NCBI GenBank assembly: GCA_002286715.1
Contig: NSJX01000005.1
Location: 873,959-937,958, forward strand
Direction: 5' to 3'
From: Dentipellis sp. KUC8613
Taxonomy: Eukaryota; Basidiomycota; Agaricomycetes; Russulales; Hericiaceae
DNA length: 64,000 nt
Under the pieces are notes generated by a model that saw only the letters and a program-made list of their open reading frames with translations, was not told where the DNA came from and ran no database searches. Positions 30,653 to 42,460 of the stretch are shown piece after piece (position 1 is the stretch's first letter; each line of letters starts with the position of its first letter). The translations under genes and the position numbers were made by a program.

Positions 30653-32598
30653 ATGTCGGCGCCCCCGTCTCCCGCCATGAGCGCCACGTCCTCCATCTCC
30701 CTCAACACCCGTCGCGTCCATGTGCGCAAGGGCTCCATGTCCGCCGCGGACCCGTGGGGCACCCATACAGAGCTCAACATGAACCCCACGCTCTCCTCGT
30801 CGTGTAAGCTCACCATCGTGCGCGTAAACTCCCCGCCGCCTGCGCACCCCCTCGTGCTCGACGAGGCCCCTCCATCTCCCCAGCATCGCCGTCACTTCGG
30901 CTTTGGCCATAGTAGTCTTGGCCACCGGCGGCACGGGAGCAATTCGTCCTTGGGATCCAACTCGTCCAACAAGGCCGATGCCCCGCGTTTGAGCTTCGCT
31001 TCGTCGTCGTTCGCCGCGCCTGGTTCTCCTGGCGGATCTGGATCGGGCCAGAAGGACAGGCCGAGCAGCCCGACTGCCTTCAGATCCCACTCCCCAACGA
31101 GCGGGCATCGTCCCTCGTCATCGTTTTCAACGTCGTCGCGACCACGACTTACCCCGGATCAGCTGGTGAATCTCGCCCGGCAGGCCACAAACCCCCAGGC
31201 GTCGTCCTCTCCGGCACAGTCGCCCTACTCCCCCGGCAATCCCCCACCGCCAGTCCTCGCGGGCACCAGCCCCGCATCCTTCACTCCTCTCCCAGATGAG
31301 ATCTATCTCCCCTTCATCGATCGCCCCTCGGAGGTGAAGACGTTGTTCAGCGGCCCGCCCTCGGGCAGGCTGCTCACGCTCTTGGCGCAGACGATGACCG
31401 GGGGCGACAAAGTGGAGGAGGATGCGCTGTTCAACACGGACCCCGTCCGCTGGTTGTATCCGCAACTCTTCTACTGGCTGACGCAAGTCGACCGCGACGT
31501 CGCGCCTGACCGCGTGTGGGTCGCGCGTGCGCGGTGCTGCGTGATGTCGCACAGCGAGCTCATCTGGGAGCGCATCAAGGGCGCGCTGGGCGTGCCCCCG
31601 GAGCTCGACACGGATGCGGCGGCGGAGGACGACGGTCCGGTGACGATCTTCACCGAGTTCGAGTTCGCGCATTCCCCGCTGGACGTCGCGCATCCCAACT
31701 CGGAAGGCGCGTTGCCAAATGAGGCCGCCAGCGACCGGATTTCGCCGCTGCCCAATACCGACTACCTCTCCTCGTCGCCTCCCCTCCTTGCCTCGGGCTC
31801 GCCCAGCGGCATATACATCGAGCCCGTCCTCGCGCCCAGTGTCGATAGCCCGGATATGAGCGTCACGGACGAGCATCTTCTCCCGCCCACCCGTCCCGGT
31901 GCCCACCGGATGCACAACATATCGGAGGATGTGCTCGAGGAGAAGGACGAAGACGCGGCCGAGGATGCAAATTCGCTCGCCGTGCCCCCGCCCACCCAAT
32001 CTTCTGTCTCCGCCCCACCTGCACTGGCGACACAACCGCAGCCTCAGGTCCAGGGATTGCGCATCAGCACCTCCCCTGCTTCTCCCGGGCTGTTTGCGAC
32101 CTCCCCTTCCGCTGCGCCGTTCCATGTGCCCCCACATACGCTCGACGATCCCGCGCCTGCGAGATCCCGCGAGCGCGATGGGTCCATCGGCCGCTACAGT
32201 TTCACCGCTGGAGGCAACAGCGCGCCTGGCTATGCGGGTTCGGCGGCGAGCAGCGACGTGGCGTACGACGCTGTCGCCGAGCGCGGGCCCGGGAACCCGC
32301 TCTTCCCCAGCTCGTTTGCGCGGCTGGCGCTGGGGCCGACGTTGAGTGCGAAGTGTGTATCTTTTCGAGCTTTTCCCCAACGACATCATACTGATAGCTG
32401 TGTTTGCTTTAAAGCAATCCGCAGTTGCGCTCACCTGCACCCCCGCCGCCACCGGCATTCGCGAACCCGCACGCGATCCGCGCGGGCGTGCGTGGTCGGA
32501 GAGGCGTCCCGAGCTGGGCGGAGAGCTGGGACCCGTCGAAACACGAGTATGCTGTGACGGTCGGGAGCGAGAGCAGTGCTGGTGCGATCCCGGCGTGA
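30653..32598 (+). CDS. Unrecognised low-complexity protein with a conserved central block
   Basis: Two exons, 30653-32352 and 32415-32598, about 627 residues. The N terminus is Ser/Pro/Gly-rich with SPSxxxP-type repeats. A more ordered block spans about residues 165-320: RLTPDQLVNLARQAT, FTPLPDEIYLPFIDRPSEVK, LFSGPPSGRLLTLLAQTM, then WLYPQLFYWLTQVDRDVAPD and SHSELIWERIKGALGVPPEL. The second half is acidic and then again Ser/Pro-rich, ending SWDPSKHEYAVTVGSE. The splice at 32353 is needed to reach the ordered ending WAESW. I do not recognise the family; disorder flanking a helical domain suggests a regulatory or scaffold role. Confidence 0.75.
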
Positions 32599-33225
32599 GT
32601 GCGCGTTGCCGGTTGGTCTGTTGGTTGGTTGGGGCCGGACGAAAATGTACATTGGGTTTCTTGGGCATCGGTGTGTTTGGGTTCTTTCTGGTTCTAGTTC
32701 TGGCTGCATTCACGTGTTATGTTTTACCCGTGTTCCTGCTGTTGTTGCTCGTCGATCGTTGCTTGTTGTATAGTGTATTATTTATGGCTCCCTACTCTTT
32801 GTGGATTACATGTACATTGCATGTTGGCATACACATCGATACTGCCCAGCTGTCATGTTGTCGGGGTCCTCGGGGACGGTCGTTCACGTCGCTCTGATAA
32901 TACCATAGGTTGCGTGTACTGGAGCGGCTCTATCATAGTGATCCTTGTCCGATTGGACAGGTCTCCCTTTCCTGCAGCTGCTGCATCCCATGATTCCTTG
33001 GCTTGCGCTAGCGCCATGGGTGGCCAGATATTCCAGAGTCCAAATGTTGATCCATCCGTGACCCTAACCCCAAATGCATTTGTTGCTGTAAATTGAGGGG
33101 AAGTATGTATCAAAACTTGATTGCATTCCGGATCCTCTTCAGTCTTCTCCGTAAGTCCAGTAGTACGCGAAGGCGGTGAAAACTCAACATGGCGCTTACA
33201 GGTCTGCGCCCTCTTCCCGACCACG
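32599..33225. other. Intergenic, no supportable gene
   Basis: T-rich 3' flank of the upstream gene, then the F-box copy 3 promoter. No gene seen. Confidence 0.45.
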
Positions 33226-35215
33226 ATGTCGACGAACAAAGACCCAGGTAAGCCCTTTGTCGAATGTTACTCAGTATACAATAGCTCATTAACGAGCAGC
33301 AGCAGACTCCTTTGAGCAGAACGATAGCCTGCAGGCCTCCGACCACATCATGCTTCCGCCTGACTACATCCAGCACGATGCAGAATCTCGCGCCCGCGCG
33401 CGAGCTCGTCTGGAGGAGCAGGCAGTGTCGGTAGCTTGCGACATCATCCTTTCAGATTTCGCCTGGACGACTACCAACGTCATTCCTACTCTCCTCGCCT
33501 CCCATCCCTCCGGAGCTGCTGCGACAAAGCCTCTTCGCGAGCTCCTTTCTGAACACAATGGTCTTGCGCCCTCCAACGAGATCCCAATCGAAATCATGGC
33601 GAGCCTCTTCCCTCATCTTGTGCGTAGGCCTGTGGTGCAAGCGACGCGTTCGAACAAAGACCAGCCCCGCCCCGACGAGCCAGAGTCCAACTCCTCGAAA
33701 CGGACTCGTCTTCAAAGGGAGATAACCGCGAAGATCTCCAGCCTGCTGCTCGCAGACTTCTCCTGGGCCGCAGCCAACGTCTTCCACACCATCATCGTCT
33801 CCCATCCCTCCGGCCAGATCGACACTGCCCGCCTCCAGCAGCTCCTTTTACGTTACAATGATCTCACCCCCATCAACGCCTTCCCCTTCGAGCTCTTCGC
33901 CAACATCTTCTCCTTTGTCGTGCATGATCCCGACATATGCACGGCGACCGCGAACAAGCAGCTCGGGCACCTGAACGCTGTCTGCACACGCTGGAGGCAC
34001 TCCGCGCTGTCCAGCGCCCACCTCTGGTCCCGCATCGACCTGTCGCAGGGCGACCTGGCCGCGCTGTCGCTCCAGCGCGCGCTGAATAGCACCCTTGCGA
34101 TCGACATCGACCGCCCGCTCGCGGACACGCCCGAAGAGCAGCTCTCCGCCATGTTCGCGCCCATCCTCGAACGCGCGCCGCGTATTACGGAGATCAGAGC
34201 GAAGATGCAGCATGGCACGCCTTTCGAGGTGCTCCTCGCCCGCTTCCCGCCTGCGCTTCCGCTTCTGCATACTCTGGCTCTCGAAACTACGACTGGCGAT
34301 ATGCATTTACTCAACGAGGGCGTCCCCATCTCCGACAACGCGACCTTGGTCACGCGAAGCTCTATGCCCGCGCTCCGGCATCTCAAGTTGGCCAGAGTGC
34401 CGCTGCCGTGGACGCTGCCCATCTTCCGCGGGCTCACGACCTTATACGTCGACGGCGCGGTCGAACGCACCCAGCCGAGCGTGGCGCTGTTCCGCGAGGT
34501 GCTCGCCGCGTGCCCCGAGCTCGAGACGCTGACGCTCATCGACTCGGGCCCCATCGCGTCGCTCGCGGAGACCGTCACGCCCCCGCCGCCCGTCTCGCTG
34601 CCGCACCTCCGCGAGGTCAAGGTCGCGAACGGGCCGCTCCGGCAGGAGTTCCAGATCCTGTTCGCCGTGTCGCAGCTCGCGCTGCCGCGCGCCGCGAACG
34701 TGACGCTTTCGAGCTTCCAGCCGCTGCCGCGGCTGGAGCAGGCCACGCACGCGTTCCTGCGCCGCTTCACGACGCTGCGGCTGCGCAACGGCAGCCTGCT
34801 GTTCGCGAGCCCGCATGCGGGCGACGGCACGCTGAACATCCTCACGAAGATCCCGATGGAGGACGACTGGCATCTCGACTTTTTCCTGAATCTGCCCTGC
34901 GTGCATACTGTCGTGCTGCGCGCGATGGACGCACTGGAGATTGGGTACGACATGCGGTGTTTGATGAAGAAGCTGCAGGCGGAGGGCCCGGTGCTGTTGA
35001 CGTCGACACGGAATCACTGGGGCACGTTCCGCACGGAGGGGTTTCCCTTGGCTGCGGTGGAGAAGATGTTGTACAAGAAGGAGGGGTTTAGGATGCCGGA
35101 TAGGCTGGAGCTGGTCGATGTGCCCAGGACGGATCCGAGGAAGGACGCGGAGAAGGAGGCGGCGCTGAGGAAGTTGGTGGGGGAGCTGGTCGTGCAGTTT
35201 GCGGAGACGCGATGA
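33226..35215 (+). CDS. F-box protein with duplicated N-terminal unit, copy 3
   Basis: Predicted SCF receptor. A short first exon (33226-33247, MSTNKDP) joins through a 55-nt intron to the long exon (from 33303). The acceptor is a NAGNAG-type CAGCAGCAG, so one Gln may be optional. The pre-F-box unit occurs twice: first with LSDFAWTTTNVIPTLLASHP and IPIEIMASLFPHLV (about 33420-33630), then with LADFSWAAANVFHTIIVSHP and FPFELFANIFSFVV (about 33725-33930). Only the second is followed by a full F-box continuation (LNAVCTRWRHSALSSAHLW). The LRR-like part includes LRHLKLARVPLPWTLPIFRG and CPELETLTLIDSGP; the end reads RLELVDVPR. About 640 residues. GC-richer than copies 1 and 2. Confidence 0.84.
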
Positions 35216-35390
35216 CTTGACTGGGAGTGGCTGTCAAGTTGTTGTGTGGTTGGTAGGTATAGCAAAGGCTTGTCACCCCAGTATTCGATGTAAAACATAG
35301 GAAGAGAGTTGTACGAGTGCAATTGTAGATATAGGTATGGTTAGCAATTGGAGGGAGTGTCATGACATGTCTAAGTATGTTACATCCAAG

Positions 35391-35474
35391 TCCCTGGTAG
35401 TATATCGGCTAGTACACCCGCCTGTCATGAATATGAGTGCGCGGGAGAGCGGGGTTCGACTCCCCGCCAAGGAG
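35391..35474 (+). tRNA. tRNA-Asp (GUC) with a 12-nt intron
   Basis: Folds as a full cloverleaf: acceptor 35391-35397 with 35467-35473; D stem GTAT/GTAC (35400-35403 with 35412-35415) with GG in the loop; anticodon stem CCCGC/GCGGG (35417-35421 with 35441-35445); loop CTGTCA plus C with anticodon GTC at 35424-35426; intron 35428-35439 directly after position 37, the canonical site; T arm CGGGG-TTCGACT-CCCCG (35450-35466). Discriminator base G at 35474. One acceptor-stem mismatch (C4 with A69). Confidence 0.9.
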
Positions 35475-35480
35475 CTTCTC

Positions 35481-35486
35481 TTTTTT
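35481..35486 (+). terminator. RNA polymerase III terminator of tRNA-Asp
   Basis: Run of six T residues starting 7 nt after the mature tRNA end, as expected for Pol III termination. Confidence 0.75.
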
Positions 35487-35797
35487 CCTTCTTCAGTCTT
35501 GGGGACTCCTTCGTATCGACCTCTGCATGAACATCCCTTCTGACATGTCTGAAGCCGGGTGGAATGTTCGCTACTCTCGGATTCGATCCCGAGCTTTACT
35601 TCCGCCAGATATACCTTATGGAACCCCAACTAGTTTACTTATTGACATCAGATACGAACGTGTGGGATTCAGAGAGAAATTCGAAAGGCACCCGCCGCCG
35701 AGACTGGGCATCTGTATACTCAAGGCTGAGTCGCGCTAATTCCCCACTCGTATCGCGTGTGGCACGACTATCTTCCCTATTATGGTCGCAACAGAGA

Positions 35798-37071
35798 CTA
35801 CATGACAGAAGCCGCTATGAACGTCGACATCGACTCTGTATTAGATACCTCTCTTCTAGACCTAAACAAGCGGCGCAACGCGGCCCACATTCCACCCGCG
35901 CTGGAGTCTGGGCCTGAGTAATGCACAGTTTTGCCGCTTGTAAAAGATTTTATCTGCAACACAAACATGCAGAGGACGATGGGCTGAGATAACAAGAGCA
36001 GTGATCATGAGGTTTCAGAAGTCGTGAATGGTCAGATACCATCTAGACGTACGGGAAGTTGTACCACCAGTGCATCTAGGATACCTTGTCCGCTTATGCT
36101 TGCGCACGTTGTTATCAGGTATACGAGGATGAATGCGGTATAGAGCGCGCCCGTCTCAATAACGATGACCAAAACGGGGAGAAGTTTATCGGTGCGTTGG
36201 GTATAAGATATTGATGAGTAGATCTTCCAAGCGATCGCAACTGAAGATAGTTTGGTCAGCGTCTGACACACTCATCCAGTAGTACGTAGGAAATGAATCA
36301 CGAACTGGTGCAGTAGAGCGCACTTATGAGCGTCAAAGCGGCCCATATCGAATTTTCTAAGGATGCCGGGAGGAATACACCCGTGCCAGTCAGTATCCCG
36401 ACGCCTGGGGCAGTTAGCGGCTGCGAGACAAGACCGTGCTGCTACTCACAAGTGCCAGCGACAGCAGTGATTATGGGAAACACAACCACGGCAATCTTTT
36501 TCTCGTAAAGCATGTAACAGCGCCAGATCTATGCGGTCTTGAGTCAACATGAAGGGAAAATGTGAGATAGTAGAAAGAGCGGACGCCAATCATATCTCCG
36601 AGAGCTACTTGCAAGATGAATACAGCATTCTGCACATGTTCAGCCCAGGCTGGCATTTTTACGTGCGCCAGTATCAGAGTCACATCCTCGATAACTTCTG
36701 GGACATATCGTAGAGTGAACGTCGAGATGATGGCCACGGTGAGGTACTGAATGAGATGATGTTAGCATCTGCAGCCATCGACAATAGCGTGAGTGTTTAC
36801 GGTGGTTGCAAGGATTAGCATGAGAATTAGCACGAGGAGGAGCCGTTTGGAAGCTAACCTGCCCTCCGCCGCGCCGGCACGTACGAGTGTGATGATAGTG
36901 GAACCGCTGAGACACAAGCTAATTCCTTCACGAAGCTCAACTCGTCAGTGACTTCGACGGGTTGAAAAAGTGCGTACCATACATAACTGCCCCGAAAAGA
37001 GTTTGTAGGAGAGATTCGTGCCAGGCCTGACGCAGCTGGTTGAACTCGTCCGTAGGGACAAACTCAGACAT
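35798..37071 (-). CDS. Basidiomycete multi-pass (about seven-span) membrane protein
   Basis: Start ATG 37071 (MSEFVPTDEFNQLRQAW), stop at 35798, several short introns. Hydrophobic segments in order: LFGAVMYG joined to ISLCLSGSTIITLV; RLLLVLILMLILATT; NAVFILQVALGD; RCYMLYEKKIAVVVFPIITA; GVFLPASLENSIWAALTLIS; LLPVLVIVIETGALYTAFIL; and PIVLCMFVLQI. The pattern W/R-CYMLY after helix 3 and VIVIETGALYT near helix 6 is typical of a large family of uncharacterised basidiomycete membrane proteins. The Ser/Arg-rich cytosolic tail ends at VM. A receptor-like role is often guessed for the family, but nothing here proves it. Confidence 0.75.
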
Positions 37072-38327
37072 CAGTGCGCGACTCGGGGAACGGGTTTGGT
37101 CACCACAGCGCAAAGCCATTTTATAAACGTCGGGCGTTATAGCGTAAGGTGAGAAAGCCAAAAAAAAAGTAAGCAATGTCCTACTCGCAACTGCCCCATC
37201 ACATATGGAAGACAGAATGCCGTTAACTGAAAGAGGAGGACGTCAAATTAGAGAAGGTGACTTACCCTATAAGCATGTAAATGCAGCGCCGTCAAAGCGC
37301 ACTGAAACCGTATATTGATAAGCGCCTAAATTCACAGACGTGAATGGTTTTTGTGGCGACCATGTCTCGTTGAAACGTCTTCAGGACGAAACCAGCCTAT
37401 GCAGGGTCACATTCAATCTCAAAAGAGTAATGAAAGTGAAATTTTACTTGGTACCTTGCCACGACAAGATGCTTACGGGTGACGGATTGACATCGGCGTC
37501 AAGACCTGCGCTTGTGATGCGTCAATCTTGCCAAAGCATGTTTCGGTCTTACACTATTCTGTGCATTGTCTACTCTGCGGCTTCAAGAATGACGCTCTGT
37601 GCGCTAATACTATGACGAAGAACCAAGACCTCCGCACCGATAATTGTTTTGGGTTGGTGAGATCCCGCACTTCGGCAGTAGAGTAGTGTCATCGCGTACG
37701 ATGAACCTTTTTGGGTTAGATGCGTGTAGGCCTGTGCAATCTCCCCATATTCAGGACCTCACCAGACCAGTTTCGGAACTTTCTGCTTCCCTACGCACCA
37801 ATGTGCAATGTAAGCCAGACGAAACTTCTTCATGGATCGCTCCGGCGTGCGTTCCCCACGACCATGATCGCAGGACTGAATAAATCCTCAAAAGCCCACC
37901 TGAAGTGACTGGCCTGCACGGCCCCGACGCTGATCTAGTGATATTGACACCAATAAAAAAAATGGGCGAACGATGGCAACGCAAATGCACTCACCGGCTG
38001 TCCCCCCGGCACCGTATATAGGTCATGCGGCAAGCACGAAGCGTAATTCATACGCCATGGCTACGCTGAGGTCACGATGATTCACTGAATGGGTCCGAGA
38101 CTGTCTTGAACGTCTACTGCCCCATTGCACCAAGCGATGAAGTTGCGCAGGTCCTCCATACAGACAGTAAGAAGAGAACCTATCCATAGAATAGTAGAAA
38201 CGATGGTGTTCTAGGATACATATTCGACAACTGCTTTCTATTAGGAACTTGATCGGTCAGTCTACTCAAAACGAGGCGGTCCGACTGACCTGATGACACT
38301 ACCATACATTGCTGGTCCTCTTAGAGC
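37072..38327. other. Intergenic, no confident gene
   Basis: About 1.25 kb. Close to the membrane-protein gene a minus-strand donor/acceptor pair (GTAAGT near 37265, CTTTCAG near 37230) suggests a 5' UTR intron or a missed upstream exon. The remainder shows nothing recognisable. Confidence 0.4.
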
Positions 38328-39417
38328 TCATGCTTTAGGGATCAATTTATCCCGCGCCTCCACGTACCTTTGTTTTGTCCCCTCCACTACGGCATCGCTC
38401 ATGGTCCATCCATTTCCATCCATCCCACCCTCCAGGCCCTTGCGGAAGCCTTGCTCCTTCAGCCAGTCGCGCAGATATTGCTTGTCAAAGCTGGGCTGTG
38501 GGTGACCCGGGGAGTAGCCCACAGCTGGCCAGTATCGAGAGGAGTCCGGAGTCAGTGCCTCGTCGATGAGGATGAGCTGCTCGGACGCAGAGCCGTCGGC
38601 GCTCGGGATGAGGCCAAACTCGAATTTTGTGTCTGCGAGGATGAGGCCGCGGCTAAGGGCGTATTCTGCAGCCAAGGTGTACAATTGAACGGCAGTGTTA
38701 GAAACGCGTTCGTAGAGTTCGCTGCCTATGAGCTGCGCGGCTGTAGAGGGTGAAAGTCAGGGGAGAGCGAGAGCGAATGACGAAGTACATCATACCCCGC
38801 TCGGGTGAGATGTTCTCATCGTGTTCCCCTTGCTCTGCCTTCGTCGAAGGAGTGAAAATAGGGGTAGAGAACTTCTCTGACTCTCGGAGGCCAGCCGGGA
38901 GAGGGATGCCATGCACCGTACCCGACTTTTGATACTCAGACCAAGCAGAACCTATCAAGACATCGATAATTGTTGGAGGCTCAATCGCGTAGTAGACTGA
39001 CCAGTGATGTACCCTCGGACGATTGCTTCCAGGGGTATGACCTTGGCCTTTCGGACCAGCATTGTGCGGCCAGCTAGCTGATCTTTGTACTTCTGCACTT
39101 CGGCAGGCATATCCTCGATCTTCGCTGTCGCGACGTGGTTTGGAATGACCGACCGCAGCTTGTCAAACCAGAAGAGCGATATCTCCGTGAGCAGTTTGCC
39201 CTTGTCCGGGATGCCCTAGAGCGGCGGTCACCAAAACATCGAGAGAGCGAAGCAGTGCTGCAGCACGAACATTCTTGAGGATGACATCGTACGCGGAGAT
39301 ACGGTCGCTCGCCACGAAGAGAAGATGATCAGGGGAAGACGTCGCGTAGATGTCGCGTACTTTCCCCTTTGAAACCAGGGTCAAGCCAGGAAGATCTGAA
39401 TGCGTGAGTACAGACAT
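38328..39417 (-). CDS. ADE1: Phosphoribosylaminoimidazole-succinocarboxamide (SAICAR) synthase
   Basis: Joins CAIR and aspartate with ATP to form SAICAR in de novo purine synthesis (cytosol). Exons 39417-39271, 39215-39002, 38951-38796 and 38740-38328 give about 309 residues, the usual fungal length. Signature motifs: [93 protein letters not shown] and [15 protein letters not shown]. All expected catalytic blocks are present. Start at [12 protein letters not shown]; an upstream in-frame frame exists but has no ATG. Divergent from DBP9, 290 bp apart. Confidence 0.95.
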
Positions 39418-39707
39418 GACACGATCTGCTCTAAACACAAGAAATTCAAACCCATGTCCACTGCAAGATGAACAGAACACTTACTCTGTCTGAAAAGCCC
39501 TTGTGGGATCGCTTAAGGTTCTGAGAGGAGTCAATGCGAAATTGACGAGATTTACGGCTTCACGTGACTGTAATACGCCCTAACCTCTTTTCAGGGTCTT
39601 CTGACGTGAAACCCCGCCGTATTTTTCGCTTGAAGACCGAGCTCATCGTTGAAGACAGCGTCCAAGGTTCTCCTCTATCATCGCAGCCTGTGGAGGCAAC
39701 ATCAACT
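39418..39707. promoter_or_regulatory. Divergent promoter of ADE1 and DBP9
   Basis: 290 bp between start codons of a purine-synthesis gene and a ribosome-biogenesis helicase. It contains CACGTGACTG at 39561-39570 (an E-box). A TGACT core, as in Gcn4/Bas1-type sites known from purine genes, overlaps it; assignment is inference. Confidence 0.45.
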
Positions 39708-42144
39708 ATGGCGGATTCCTCACCGACGACGTTCTCTGCATTTGAACATATTCTTTCCCCCCTTGTCCTACGCGCTCTCGCAGACATGGGTTTCGCGCGA
39801 CCGACACTCGTTCAGCAGAAGGCTATTCCACTTGCGCTTGAGAATAGGGACGTTCTTGCGCGCGCACGGACCGGGAGCGGTAAAACTGCAGCATACTGTG
39901 TACCTCTTGTGCAGAAGGTTCTGAATGCCAAATCTGTAGGTGCGTTCCCTACTTTCATTATCAAAGGTGGTTCGCTGATCTTAGCATTGTCTTACCTCCG
40001 TGAATCTTCTTACACATTCAAATTCGGCACTCGAAGAGTATGAAGCCAGAGGACGAGGGGAGGCAGGCGACTCGGGGAGTGGTACTTGTTCCGACGAAGG
40101 AGTTAGCGGAGCAGGTAATGACGCACCTAAGGGGTCTCACAAAATACTGCGAGGGGGATGTTTCTATCGTAAATACCACGAGTGGAACGTCGGCGCATCT
40201 TCAACGGTGAGAGTATGCCTTCATCTGTCGTAGTCCGTACGCTAACATATATATATTACCAGGATCCTACTCTCAGACAAGCCCGACATTGTCGTCGGAA
40301 CGCCGTCTAAAATCTTGTCACTACTCCAGTCCAAGGTAAGTTTCGGTAATTGTAATCTACTTAGAAATCTCAGACATGAACTGTATGTAGGCCCTATCGT
40401 TGGCAGCATTGGACTCGCTCGTCATCGACGAAGCGGATCTCATTCTCTCATACGGCCATGATGAAGATGTACGGCAGATATTTGGCGGTGATTTCCTCCC
40501 AAAAGTATACCAAAGCTTCCTCATGAGTGCCACTATGACGGAGGATGTCGCCACGCTCAAAGGGTTAGCTCTTCGAAGTCCTGTAAGACATAACGACCAT
40601 CTACACTGAGATCCTTCTAACATTCGTGCAGGTGATCTTGAGATTAGAAGAAGATGAAGATGAAGCCGCTAACCTTACCCAATATTCAGTTAGGTATGTT
40701 CAAAATGCCTATATCTTAGCTCATAACCTCACTAACCTGCTATAGATGCTCGGAAGTCGACAAATTCCTTCTGACATACGTCATCCTGAAGTTAAAGCTC
40801 ATCAAGGGCAAATGTATTATGTTCGTAAACGATGTGGACCGTTGCTATCGTCTCAAACTGTTCCTCGAACAATTCTCTATCAAGAGCTGCGTTTTGAACT
40901 CGGAGCTCCCGTTGAACTCGAGGTGCGCTCCAACTGCTTTGCGTGTTGATGGCCGCCTGGTCCTGACGCGCCCCATAGATACCATGTCGTGCAGGAGTTC
41001 AACAAGGGCGTGTATGACTATATTATCGCTACGGATGAAAGTGGAAAAGGGGAGCTCGACGAGCAAGAGGAAGTTGAAGCGGAAGGGACAGTCGAAGTCG
41101 AGGAGGAGGCTGAAGAATGTAAGCCAATTTTTTTAGGCCACGTCTCGTCAACTCACCCGATCTGTCTACTATACAGTCACGTCCACTCAGCGGGAGTCCA
41201 CTCAGCGGGAGTCCACTCAGCGGGAGTCCACTCAGCGGGAGCCTCAAAAAGATGCTGAAGCCGAAGCAGCGGACGAGGATCTCGCGGAGCCCAGCTCGTC
41301 TAAGAAGCGTAAACGGCCGCAAACTCCTCCCCCAAAATCCCGGAAGCGCAAGTCGCGGAAAGGCGACGCCGAGTACGGTGTCACACGCGGTGTCGACTTC
41401 ATCGACGTCGCGTGTGTGCTAAACTTCGATCTCCCCACATCATCGAGATCGTACACGCATCGTGTCGGCCGGACAGCGCGGGCCGGGCGCACGGGCATGG
41501 CTCTCTCGTACATCTTACCCGAGGAGGAATACGGGAAGAACAAGGTGGTTGGGTTCGTGGAGAGCACGAAGAAGGACGAGGCGGTGTGGGCACGGATCGA
41601 GAAGGAGCAGGCGGCGAGGGGCAGCAAGGTACAGGAATACAAGTTTGATATGAAACAGGTGGAGGCATTCAGGTACCGGATGGAGGACGCGCTTCGGGCG
41701 GTGACGAGGGCCGCGATTCGGGAGGCGCGAGTAAAGGAGTTGAAGCAGGAGATCTTGAACTCGGATAAACTCAAGGTATGTTTTCATCTCTTTGAAAAAT
41801 GGGGTTTGGACGCTCACTGTTTCTGACAGGCTCACTTCGAAGACAACCCTCTTGACCTGGATTACCTGCGCCACGACAAACCGTTACACCCCACCCGCGT
41901 ACAGTCGCACATGAAGCATGTACCCAAGTACCTGCTCCCCAGGATTGCGGCCGTCCCTGGTGCCGCCCCGGCTCTAGGAGAGGGTGAAGCTGCGCCAACG
42001 TCAAGTGAGAAGACCGATGTCGGCTTCGTTCCGTTTATGAAGGGTGGCAGAGGACGGGGACGTGGGCGCGGGAGAGGCGGAAAATTCGGCGGAGGGGGAC
42101 GAGGAGGGAAGAAGAAGAGCGATCCTTTGAAGAAGTTCCGGTAG
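39708..42144 (+). CDS. DBP9: DEAD-box RNA helicase Dbp9 (DDX56-like)
   Basis: Nucleolar helicase for 60S ribosomal subunit assembly. Start ATG 39708 ([15 protein letters not shown]); first exon ends 39935. Motifs in order: Q motif region [31 protein letters not shown], Ia [94 protein letters not shown]. As in other Dbp9 proteins, a charged insertion separates motifs IV and V (IIATDESG onward, Glu-rich, then Lys/Arg-rich). In this gene the insert holds a TQRES tandem repeat. The C terminus has [20 protein letters not shown] and an RGG/Gly-rich tail ending [10 protein letters not shown]. Confidence 0.93.
41185..41244 (+). repeat. In-frame 15-nt tandem repeat encoding TQRES, 4 copies
   Basis: Unit ACTCAGCGGGAGTCC at 41185, 41200 and 41215 is perfect; the fourth (41230) differs in its last codon. 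It follows an intron acceptor (CTATACAG) and lengthens the charged insert of Dbp9 without breaking the frame. Confidence 0.9.
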
Positions 42145-42460
42145 TCATACCGTCTCTCTTCCCCTGACAGTATATTTTGTCGGTTTTCTAATTGCCACAG
42201 CTTACTGCTCGAGTGATCACCAAGAGCTTGGAACCAGCTTCCGTATGACTCCAGTGCTGCCGATATGAACATCTTTGCCACGGTACAATCAAAATTGTTG
42301 AAGGCGAATATAAATTCGTTCTTCTATACAGTATCGTACAAAGGTTCTTCGATCCTCGCGATACATAGGCTACCACTACATACTCAATACAAAGAAATAA
42401 TTCAATGTCTTACAATTTACTTCTTACCCAGTTCTCTGGGCCCTCCTCGTCATCCGCGAG

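Noticed and set aside
31127..32713. Arg-rich 528-codon minus-strand frame
   Set aside because: Antisense to the 30653-32598 gene; composition typical of reverse-frame GC-rich DNA.
35500..35600. Second tRNA suggested by a B-box-like GATTCGATCC
   Set aside because: The small hairpin is present but no acceptor, D or anticodon stems could be paired around it.
41185..41244. CRISPR-like short repeats
   Set aside because: Units are contiguous without spacers and lie in frame inside a helicase gene of a eukaryote.
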